Assembly (NCBI GenBank): GCA_902795875.1 | Contig: CADBND010000090.1 | Coordinates: forward strand, 1 to 13,962 | Reading direction: 5' to 3' | Length of the DNA stretch: 13,962 nucleotides | From: an uncultured Erysipelotrichaceae bacterium | GTDB taxonomy: Bacteria > Bacillota_I > Bacilli_A > Erysipelotrichales > Erysipelotrichaceae | Shown: positions 7,084-12,857 of the stretch, piece by piece | How positions within the stretch are numbered: position 1 is the stretch's first letter | Layout of the letters: each line of letters opens with the position of its first letter | Notes under the pieces: generated by a model | Seen by the model: only the letters and a program-made list of their open reading frames with translations | The model's database searches: none | Told to the model about the DNA's origin: nothing | Program-made: the position numbers and the translations under genes

Positions 7084-8379
7084 TTATTGTTTGATGAGTT
7101 CTTTCAAAACGACACCGTCGGTGTTTTCCATCTGCAATCCCAGCATCGCCGTCATCGTCGGCGCTTCATTCACCATGCTGGACCTCTCGATGATCACATT
7201 CTCTTTCACATTCGGACCGACCGCAAGGAAAGTGGTCGTCTCATCACGCCACGGCAGATGACCATGGGAAGCCACGGAAGAATGCTGTCCGGGCTGCAAA
7301 TATTTTTCAAACGCGTCTTTCCCCGCCAACGTGCTGGAGAATGACATCGGTTCCCTTCCTTCAATCACGAAATCCAACGGACCTGTAAGACCGAAAAGTT
7401 CTTCGGCCTCTTCCTTGGTATAAAGATAACCGATATTATATTCCGGATCGTCCCTTAAAGACTTCAGGAAATCGTAGACTTTTTCTCTCATCTTCGTGTC
7501 ATTTGGATCTTTCAGCTGTATCCAGGCAGACATCGAAACGGAATGACAGTAAGCGTCATAATCGACAAGCTTTCCGTTCTCATCGCAACGGATGAAACCC
7601 GCATCCCTTAAAAGGATATTCACATTCATATTCTTCGTGATATCCTGCTGACCGTGATCGCCCAGGATCACAAAATTGGTATGTTCCATATCCCCATACC
7701 TGCGGATGCTTTCAAGAAGGACACCGAATTCGTAATTGTGCTTTCTAAGCTGTTCCTTCGCCTCTTCCGAATAGACGCCATGGACATGTCTGGCTGTATC
7801 GAGATCGCACATCTTCACAAACATCACATCCGGCTGATGATAATCCCGGATGATATCGGGAGCCAGAGCCATCGTATAAAGATCAAGGCTCCTGTCCTTT
7901 CCCATCAGATAACGACCGTATTTCCAGAAATACCTGTCCATCAGTTCCTTGGAAGCATTATCGACCAGGAACTGTTCCGGATGATCCCCCATATACCCCG
8001 GAGGAACGATCATCGGCATATTCAGATCGATATCGGCCTTACCCGATACCGGCCAACTGAGTGAACATGTAAAATAACCAGCCTTCTTCGCATAATCAAA
8101 GATCGTTGGACATTTTACATCTGCACGTTGGTTATACCACGGAGCGTCGGGATTCTCGACCTCCAATATCGCATTATGAGGAACACCGTGATGATTCACG
8201 GTGTTCCCTGTAATGATCGTACAATGACAAGGATAAGTAAAGCTCGGATAAATGGGTTCCACATGTTGGATATATGAACCCTTATCAAACATCCATCTGA
8301 AGTTGGGCAGTTCTCTCATCTGATCCAGATCAGACGAACAAAGCGCATCCAACATGAAGACAAAGAGCTTATTTCTCAT
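7084..8379 (-). CDS. Cytosolic nucleotide pyrophosphatase/phosphodiesterase-type enzyme (alkaline phosphatase superfamily)
   Basis: A 431-residue member of the NPP (type I phosphodiesterase) branch. The full two-metal site can be placed: D11 in FMLDA, nucleophile T48 in PSFTYPCH, D194 and H198 in DLDTARH, D241-H242 in ILGDHGQQD, and H372 in ASHGHLPW. The four-residue gap between D194 and H198 and the DH pair fit NPP enzymes. The family cleaves phosphodiesters such as nucleotides, dinucleoside polyphosphates, glycerophosphodiesters or phosphocholine lipids; substrate cannot be read here. There is no signal peptide or membrane segment, so it should act in the cytoplasm. It lies between the solute-binding protein (19-base gap) and the ATPase (28-base gap), arguing that its substrate is what the transporter imports. 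RBS AAAAGGA lies nine bases before ATG 8379. Phosphonoacetate hydrolase is a related alternative. Confidence 0.88.
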   Translation of the reverse strand: MRNKLFVFMLDALCSSDLDQMRELPNFRWMFDKGSYIQHVEPIYPSFTYPCHCTIITGNTVNHHGVPHNAILEVENPDAPWYNQRADVKCPTIFDYAKKAGYFTCSLSWPVSGKADIDLNMPMIVPPGYMGDHPEQFLVDNASKELMDRYFWKYGRYLMGKDRSLDLYTMALAPDIIRDYHQPDVMFVKMCDLDTARHVHGVYSEEAKEQLRKHNYEFGVLLESIRRYGDMEHTNFVILGDHGQQDITKNMNVNILLRDAGFIRCDENGKLVDYDAYCHSVSMSAWIQLKDPNDTKMREKVYDFLKSLRDDPEYNIGYLYTKEEAEELFGLTGPLDFVIEGREPMSFSSTLAGKDAFEKYLQPGQHSSVASHGHLPWRDETTTFLAVGPNVKENVIIERSSMVNEAPTMTAMLGLQMENTDGVVLKELIKQ

Positions 8380-8398
8380 CCTAAATTCCTTTTACGTG

Positions 8399-9673
8399 TT
8401 ATTCAGCTAAAGCTGCGTTTGCGATCGTCTGAGCGTTCGCCATAGCTTCTGCGGCATCAGCACCTTCGATGATGATGCTTTCAACAGCAGCCTTCAGAGC
8501 CTGATCGGCACTGCCGCTGCCCTTGACGGACTTACGAGTACCGGAAACAGGAAGCAGTTCAGAGAAAGCCTGCTGAGCGATGCTTGCATCAAAGTACTCT
8601 TTGTACTCTGCAGATTCTGCAACATCAGAGAACGGAGTAGAAGCAGAATACTTCTGGCAGAACGGCAGGTTGTTTTCAGCCTTCGTGAAGAATTTTACGA
8701 ATTCAGCTGCACCGGCATCCTGTGCTTCGTCCTTTGTGAAACCGACCATAGCACGTGTTGTGATCTCAGTGTAAGTCTTGCCACCATCAACCTGAGGAAC
8801 CGGACCGGTAACGATCGTGAATCCGTTAGGTGTGATGTAGTTCATACCTGCAGAAGAACCCATGTAACAGAAGTACTGCTGGTTGCCAAACGGACCAGAA
8901 TGGTATCCCTCAGGATCCTTCAGCATGAAGTAACCGCCGTCTTCAGCTTCTTTCCACCAGTTCAGCCAGTTGATGAATTTTTCATCAGTCCAGTTCGGAA
9001 CTGTGTTGTCGTCAGCGATGTAGTTTAAGCCAAGCTGTTCCATAACGATAACGCTCAATGTGACATCGTCATCCGGTCCAAAGCCCATGATGTCGTTGCC
9101 TTCAGCCTTTTCGCCATCAACTACAGTCTTGCAGACGTTGTAGAGTTCATCCCAAGTCGTCGGGATCTCGAGGTTGTATTTCTCAAGCAGTTCCTTGTTG
9201 TAGAACATGATCGGACCAGTCAGTGTGCAGACAGCTGCATGCAGACCACCATCAGCGTAATCCGTAGAAGCAGCGTAGACACCAGGTGCTACACGGTCTT
9301 TGTAATCCGCATCAGTGAAATACTTGGAATAATCCAGAGCCAGACCTGCATCGATGTAATCCTGAGCCGTGCTCGGGAACAGCCATACGAGGTTCGGACC
9401 TACGCCGTTGGTAACAGCTTCATAGACCTTGGCATTGAAGCCATCCAGAGGCTGTGTTTCCTGCGTAACATGGTATTCACCTTCATGTTCAGCATTGAAT
9501 GCGTCAACGATCTGCTGAAGCATTTCTTCATCATGGTCAGTCAGAGTGTGCCAGATCATGATCTCAGCAGCGGAGCCGCCTTCTTCCTTGTTGCCGCCTT
9601 CGCTACCGCCGGAGCAAGCTACCAGCATCAGGACAGCGAGCAGTAAGGAAATCACTTTGAGTAATTTTTTCAT
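8399..9673 (-). CDS. Extracellular solute-binding lipoprotein (family 1, UgpB-like)
   Basis: A 424-residue substrate receptor. Residues 1-20 are a lipoprotein signal: KK, a hydrophobic core and the lipobox LVAC with lipidated C20, followed by a Gly/Ser/Glu linker. The mature start IMIWHTLTDHDEE and VDAFNAEHEGEYHV match the first lobe of family 1 receptors, with WHT corresponding to the WHS of UgpB-like proteins. CYMGSSAGMNYI is also reminiscent of UgpB relatives. Ligand class is therefore sugar, polyol phosphate or phosphodiester; nothing in the sequence fixes it. It is the first gene of the five-gene operon, with AAAAGGAGAG before ATG 9673 and a promoter just upstream. The mature protein is acidic and Ala-rich at its C-terminus. 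Confidence 0.93.
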   Translation of the reverse strand: MKKLLKVISLLLAVLMLVACSGGSEGGNKEEGGSAAEIMIWHTLTDHDEEMLQQIVDAFNAEHEGEYHVTQETQPLDGFNAKVYEAVTNGVGPNLVWLFPSTAQDYIDAGLALDYSKYFTDADYKDRVAPGVYAASTDYADGGLHAAVCTLTGPIMFYNKELLEKYNLEIPTTWDELYNVCKTVVDGEKAEGNDIMGFGPDDDVTLSVIVMEQLGLNYIADDNTVPNWTDEKFINWLNWWKEAEDGGYFMLKDPEGYHSGPFGNQQYFCYMGSSAGMNYITPNGFTIVTGPVPQVDGGKTYTEITTRAMVGFTKDEAQDAGAAEFVKFFTKAENNLPFCQKYSASTPFSDVAESAEYKEYFDASIAQQAFSELLPVSGTRKSVKGSGSADQALKAAVESIIIEGADAAEAMANAQTIANAALAE

Positions 9674-9689
9674 TTTTCTCTCCTTTTCC

Positions 9690-9709
9690 TATAAATCCAT
9701 AGATTTATA
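9690..9709. promoter_or_regulatory. Perfect inverted repeat at the transporter transcription start, candidate operator
   Basis: TATAAATC (9690-9697) and GATTTATA (9702-9709) are exact reverse complements around CATA. Read on the minus strand, the repeat begins seven bases past the -10 (9717-9722), so it covers the expected +1 region and ends before the ribosome binding site. This is a classic place for a repressor site. No regulator gene is adjacent in the operon, so the binding protein is unknown. Confidence 0.55.
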
Positions 9710-9716
9710 CATAGTT

Positions 9717-9745
9717 ATTATAATCTAAACCGGCCTCTTTCTAAA
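9717..9745 (-). promoter_or_regulatory. Promoter of the transporter operon
   Basis: On the minus strand TTTAGA (9745-9740, four of six bases matching TTGACA) is followed after 17 bases by a perfect TATAAT (9722-9717). It lies about 44 bases before the start codon of the solute-binding protein. The spacer and the last -35 bases contain the 11-base motif shared with the intergenic region near 10610. Confidence 0.65.
9732..9742 (-). promoter_or_regulatory. Shared 11-base motif AGAAAGAGGCC, copy 1
   Basis: AGAAAGAGGCC reads on the minus strand within the -35/-10 spacer of the transporter promoter, nine bases from the -10. An identical copy lies at 10605-10615 in the phosphatase/orf181 intergenic region. 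A possible operator shared by the two transcription units. Confidence 0.45.
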
Positions 9746-9754
9746 GCCCAAAAG

Positions 9755-9780
9755 CTGAAAAGATAAGCTATTGTTTTCAG
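9755..9780. promoter_or_regulatory. Imperfect 26-base palindrome (CTGAAAA...TTTTCAG)
   Basis: CTGAAAA (9755-9761) and TTTTCAG (9774-9780) are exact inverted arms, and the centre AAGCT adds further symmetry (20 of 26 positions self-complementary). It lies between the phosphatase stop and the -35 of the transporter promoter. It may be an upstream regulator site, or a weak terminator for the phosphatase gene: the minus strand continues CTTTTGGGC after the hairpin, which is a poor U-tract. Confidence 0.4.
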
Positions 9781-9787
9781 TAAACCT

Positions 9788-10567
9788 TTACATTATCCTT
9801 TCCAGACACCTGTCCTTCAAGGCTTTGATCGTATCCTCATCCAGAAAGAATTCCGCCTTCAGATATTCCCCAAAAGTCCCGTATCTTTCCAAGATCGAAC
9901 TTCTTACGGTCTCATATGTCTTCTCCAGGACGCCATCCTGAATGGTGATCAGCTCATTGATCTCCGGATGATCCTTTGCGACATCCGCCACCTTTGCCAG
10001 AGAATCCTCCAGGATCTTTTTGCGGAATACATTGCTTAATAGATAATCGTTTCTGATCTGATCTTCCCTTACACCCAGTGCCAGCAGGATGATCATTGCC
10101 GCCACACCGGTCCTGTCTTTTCCGGTAGCACAATGGAAATAGATCGGAAGTTCCCCATCCACGATCTGTTTCATCATGATCTGATATGTCCGGTTGCCGA
10201 AAGCGATCCTTTGGTAATAATCCCGGATCTTCGCCAGCTGTTCATCAGCCTCACCGCCGATCTTGCGCATTCCCTCAGGCGACCAGTCGATATCTTCCGA
10301 ACCCTCCACGGAAAGACCGTCATGGGCGATGAATCTCACACCTGCTATCTCCGGATCGGGAAGCTCTTTCATCTCCATGGAACTGCGAAGATCCATGATC
10401 GTCCGGATACCGAGCTTTGAAAACTCCTCTAATTCCTCTTCACTGAAATAACCCAAACCTGCACCGCGGTAAAACAGTCCCTTTCTGACCCGAAAACCGT
10501 CATCTGTCTCAAGACCGCCTAGATCGCGGAAATTCTGAATGTTCCTGAATCTTGGATCAATACGCAT
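9788..10567 (-). CDS. Tyrosine/phosphoinositide-type phosphatase (PTP-like, Y_phosphatase3)
   Basis: A 259-residue cysteine phosphatase. The P-loop FHCATGKDRTG (144-154) has nucleophile C146 and arginine R152, the CX5R of the PTP fold, with the GKDRTG form typical of MptpB/LipA-like enzymes that dephosphorylate phosphotyrosine and also phosphoinositides. The N-terminal NFRDLGG (12-18) and RGAGLGY are the family's usual start. IRTIMDLRS (54-62) is the conserved strand before the active site. There is no signal peptide, so it is cytosolic. It lies 114 bases upstream of the transporter operon on the same strand, suggesting an intracellular phosphate-removal step on the same substrate, though a regulatory role is equally possible. 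Its Shine-Dalgarno (AAGAGAAGAG before ATG 10567) is weak. Confidence 0.9.
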   Translation of the reverse strand: MRIDPRFRNIQNFRDLGGLETDDGFRVRKGLFYRGAGLGYFSEEELEEFSKLGIRTIMDLRSSMEMKELPDPEIAGVRFIAHDGLSVEGSEDIDWSPEGMRKIGGEADEQLAKIRDYYQRIAFGNRTYQIMMKQIVDGELPIYFHCATGKDRTGVAAMIILLALGVREDQIRNDYLLSNVFRKKILEDSLAKVADVAKDHPEINELITIQDGVLEKTYETVRSSILERYGTFGEYLKAEFFLDEDTIKALKDRCLERIM

Positions 10568-10590
10568 TTGCTCTTCTCTTTTCTGTTTTT

Positions 10591-10635
10591 ATTCTAGCAC
10601 AGTGAGAAAGAGGCCAAACCTCTGTGGGATATAAT
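10591..10635. promoter_or_regulatory. Divergent promoter region between phosphatase and orf181
   Basis: On the minus strand an extended -10, TGCTAGAAT (TAGAAT at 10596-10591), points to the phosphatase; only TTGGCC at 15-base spacing offers a weak -35. On the plus strand TATAAT (10630-10635) points to orf181, also without a good -35. Between them AGAGG (10609-10613) and CCTCT (10619-10623) form a small perfect inverted repeat around CCAAA. The weak -35 boxes suggest activator-dependent or low transcription. Confidence 0.5.
10605..10615 (+). promoter_or_regulatory. Shared 11-base motif AGAAAGAGGCC, copy 2
   Basis: Identical to the motif in the transporter promoter (9732-9742). Here it lies eight bases upstream of the phosphatase -10, nearly the same place as in the transporter promoter, but in opposite orientation. 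It overlaps the AGAGG/CCTCT inverted repeat. Confidence 0.45.
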
Positions 10636-10658
10636 AAAGATGACAAGGAGATTTCATC

Positions 10659-11204
10659 ATGAGACAGGAAGAACTGATCACTCAGCTCAAAGAAAGAGAC
10701 ATCAATGAAGAAGTGAGCTTTTCAAAAGGCGGGAAATACTTCAAAAGTGCCAGGAAGTTCTACAAGGATCTTCAGGACGGAAAAGCCAGCGAGATCAACT
10801 TCTTCGAAAACACCATCGTCCTATTCGATGAATGTGAAAGACCCGACAGGGAACCTGACTTCGAATCCCCCTCCGGCAGCTGTTACTGGTACAGCGAAGA
10901 AGGTGTCATCCGGGGTTCCGACCACTGGGGCTGCGGAGTCGGCAACTGTGACTGGGCCTTAAAGACCCGGAAAGGCGAGACGGTCTACGGTCATTACTGG
11001 AACTACACGCGCTTCTTCGCCAGACCCAGATTTGGCTTTGCCAGATGGGAAGACTTCCTCTTCAAAGCCAGGCTCATCGAAATAGGCGGCAAGGAAGTCG
11101 TCACGACTTTTAAGAACACCGTCGGCAGAGATCTGATCGGCGTTGACGGAAAGACCTACCTGAGAAAAGTCATTGAAGTCTTCGAGGAGGTGGAAAATGT
11201 CTGA
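10659..11204 (+). CDS. Uncharacterised 181-residue protein (orf181)
   Basis: I do not recognise a named family. The protein is soluble, without signal or membrane segment. Residues 1-60 are charged and probably helical. The centre is aromatic and glycine-rich: SCYWYSEEGVIRGSDHWGCG (73-92), then GNCDWAL and GHYWNYTRFFARPRFGFARW. A [Y/W]-x-SDHWG-x-x-V-x-x-C-x-W type pattern occurs in small uncharacterised bacterial proteins, as far as I recall. Four Cys/His positions (C74, H88, C91, C96) could bind a metal, but this is only a possibility. AAGGAG (10645-10650) lies eight bases before ATG 10659. Its TGA overlaps the ATG of the metallophosphoesterase relic in ATGTCTGA, so it was once translationally coupled to that gene, hinting at a link to phosphoester metabolism. 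Confidence 0.8.
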   Translation: MRQEELITQLKERDINEEVSFSKGGKYFKSARKFYKDLQDGKASEINFFENTIVLFDECERPDREPDFESPSGSCYWYSEEGVIRGSDHWGCGVGNCDWALKTRKGETVYGHYWNYTRFFARPRFGFARWEDFLFKARLIEIGGKEVVTTFKNTVGRDLIGVDGKTYLRKVIEVFEEVENV

Positions 11205-11277
11205 GATCCGGATCCTTCTATCAACTGACGTTCACGCCTGCATCTGCCCAATCCCCATTTTCCCCCTTCACGCATAA
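11197..11277 (+). pseudogene. Relic of a metallophosphoesterase gene (first 18 codons of a paralogue)
   Basis: From an ATG inside the end of orf181, with its own GAGGAGG (11184-11190), 26 codons are open to TAA 11275-11277. The first 18 residues, MSEIRILLSTDVHACICP, align without gaps to the start of the intact enzyme at 11321 (MSKIKIMLTTDIHACIYP): 12 of 18 identical, including the D-x-H metal motif. By hand count 38 of 54 bases match, so this is an old paralogue and not a recent copy. The remaining eight codons show no similarity. The best reading is the 5' end of a deleted gene. A retained leader peptide is the alternative. Confidence 0.75.
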
Positions 11278-11369
11278 GATATAATTGATTTGAAAGAAAA
11301 ACGCATATCGGAGGAAGAAAATGTCAAAAATAAAGATAATGCTGACGACGGACATCCACGCCTGCATCT
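11233..11369 (+). repeat. 13-base direct repeat CACGCCTGCATCT
   Basis: Exact copies at 11233-11245 (relic) and 11357-11369 (intact gene), both coding HACI. They are 124 bases apart and come from the shared ancestry of the two gene starts. They could promote deletion or slippage. Confidence 0.8.
11280..11315 (+). promoter_or_regulatory. Promoter -10 and ribosome binding site of the intact metallophosphoesterase
   Basis: TATAAT (11280-11285) lies about 35 bases before ATG 11321; only TTTTCC (11258-11263, 16-base spacing) offers a poor -35. GGAGGA (11310-11315) is the ribosome binding site. The gene may therefore be transcribed on its own as well as from upstream. Confidence 0.5.
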
Positions 11370-12838
11370 ACCCATACAGTTACGCCACAGGCGAATGGAG
11401 AAACTGCGGTCTGAGCCAGGCAGCCCATACGATACGGCGGCTCCGTGATGAAAACAGTATCCTGATCGACAACGGCGACAACCTGGAAGGATCGCCCTTC
11501 GCCTACTTCCACTTCGAAAAAAGAAGCGACAAAGAAAACTCCTTCATCAAAGCCCTGAACATGGTCGGCTACGATTTCTTCAACCTCGGAAACCACGATT
11601 TCAATCACGGCGTGAAAGTCCTGCAGGATTATATGAACGGCCTTGATATGCCCTGCATCTCCGCCAATATCCTCTACCGGGGGAAACCTTTATCCAAGCC
11701 CTGCCACATCGTAGAGAAAGCAGGAAAAAAGATCGCTCTGTTTGGCATCGTCACCCAATACATACCCAACTGGGAAAAACCCGACAACATCAAAGGCTTT
11801 GAATTCCTCGACGCCTTCGATACCGCAAAAGACATCGTCAAGCAGATCAAAGAGAAAGAAAAAGCCGACTATATCATCGGTGTCTACCACGGCGGCTTTG
11901 AACGGGAACCGATGACCGGACTTTGGACGGAAAAGAATACCGGTGAAAATGAAGCCTACCGGATCTGTACGAAGATCGAAGGCATCGACGTCCTCTTCAC
12001 CGGTCATCAGCACCGGGAAATGATCGGTACACTTGAAAACACCGTCTACCTGCAAAGTGCAGCAGACGCCAGACAGCTCTCCTATGTCGAGATCGACACG
12101 GAAACAGGAAAGATCACGCCTTCCCTGATCGATGTCGACAATATCGCCGACGAAGATATCCTGCAGACCTTCCAGGAAGAAGAAGATGCCTGTCAGAAAT
12201 GGCTCGATCTTCCTCTGGGCAGCACCAATGTCGACTTAAGGATCCCGGATGAATACGACGCAAGACTGCACAAATCGCAAGTCATCACCTTCCTCAACAT
12301 GGTATGCAACGATAGATGCGGGACGCAGCTTAGTGCCAACGCCCTCTTCTTAAGAGCCAAAGGCTTCGAAAAACAGATCACGATGCGGGATCTGGTATCG
12401 ACATACGTCTTTCCCAACACCCTGGTCGTGAAACAGATAGACGGAAAGACACTGAAAGAATACCTGGAACGCTGTGCCCAATTCTGGGATGTTGAAAATG
12501 GAAAGATCATCGTCGAAAAAAGCAACGACTTCCCCACGCCGCAGTTCCACAACTACGACATGCTCGACGGAGTAGAATATACGATCAAGGTATCCAACCC
12601 TGTCGGAAATAGGATCGTTGAACTCACAAGAAACGGTATCCCTGTCAAAGAAGACGATCTCTTCACATTGTGCATAAACAATTACCGGGCAGCCGGCGGA
12701 AGCGGCTTTGAGATGCTGGCGATGTCCAAAACGCTCAAAGAAATACAGGTCAATGTCGTCGAAATCATCGCCGACTATATAAAAAAGGTCCAAGTCATCG
12801 ACTTTGAACCCGTAAACAACATAAGGGTTGTGATCTGA
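11321..12838 (+). CDS. Cytosolic metallophosphoesterase / 5'-nucleotidase family (CpdB/YfkN-like)
   Basis: A 505-residue two-domain enzyme. The metallophosphoesterase domain (1-260) has all metal motifs: D11-x-H13, GDN with D53, GNHDF with N91-H92-D93, H190 in VYHGG, and GHQH with H229 and H231. The 5'-nucleotidase C-terminal domain (about 295-490) has YVFPNTLVV (362-370), NYDMLDGVEYTIKV (411-424) and NNYRAAGGSGF (453-463). The last two resemble CpdB/YfkN (2',3'-cyclic phosphodiesterase/3'-nucleotidase) more than UshA. Such enzymes are normally exported or wall-anchored, but this one has no signal peptide or anchor and starts directly with the first catalytic strand, so it should act in the cytoplasm. 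Start: GGAGGA before ATG 11321. Its stop abuts the stop of convergent rho. Exact substrate is uncertain. Confidence 0.88.
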   Translation: MSKIKIMLTTDIHACIYPYSYATGEWRNCGLSQAAHTIRRLRDENSILIDNGDNLEGSPFAYFHFEKRSDKENSFIKALNMVGYDFFNLGNHDFNHGVKVLQDYMNGLDMPCISANILYRGKPLSKPCHIVEKAGKKIALFGIVTQYIPNWEKPDNIKGFEFLDAFDTAKDIVKQIKEKEKADYIIGVYHGGFEREPMTGLWTEKNTGENEAYRICTKIEGIDVLFTGHQHREMIGTLENTVYLQSAADARQLSYVEIDTETGKITPSLIDVDNIADEDILQTFQEEEDACQKWLDLPLGSTNVDLRIPDEYDARLHKSQVITFLNMVCNDRCGTQLSANALFLRAKGFEKQITMRDLVSTYVFPNTLVVKQIDGKTLKEYLERCAQFWDVENGKIIVEKSNDFPTPQFHNYDMLDGVEYTIKVSNPVGNRIVELTRNGIPVKEDDLFTLCINNYRAAGGSGFEMLAMSKTLKEIQVNVVEIIADYIKKVQVIDFEPVNNIRVVI

Positions 12839-12857
12839 TCACGACCCTGTTTTATTT
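12824..12857. terminator. Terminator spanning both stop codons of convergent genes
   Basis: AGGGTTGTGAT (12824-12834) pairs with ATCACGACCCT (12838-12848), one G:T wobble, around a three-base loop, followed by GTTTTATTT on the + strand. The stop of the metallophosphoesterase (12836-12838) begins in the loop, and the stop of rho (complement of 12839-12841) lies in the right arm. On the minus strand the U-tract is poorer (TATGTTGTTTA), so it mainly serves the + gene. Confidence 0.8.

Noticed and set aside
11690..12793. Antisense open frames (121 and 147 codons) opposite the metallophosphoesterase
   Set aside because: They overlap conserved catalytic and substrate-binding motifs of the real gene and have no support of their own.
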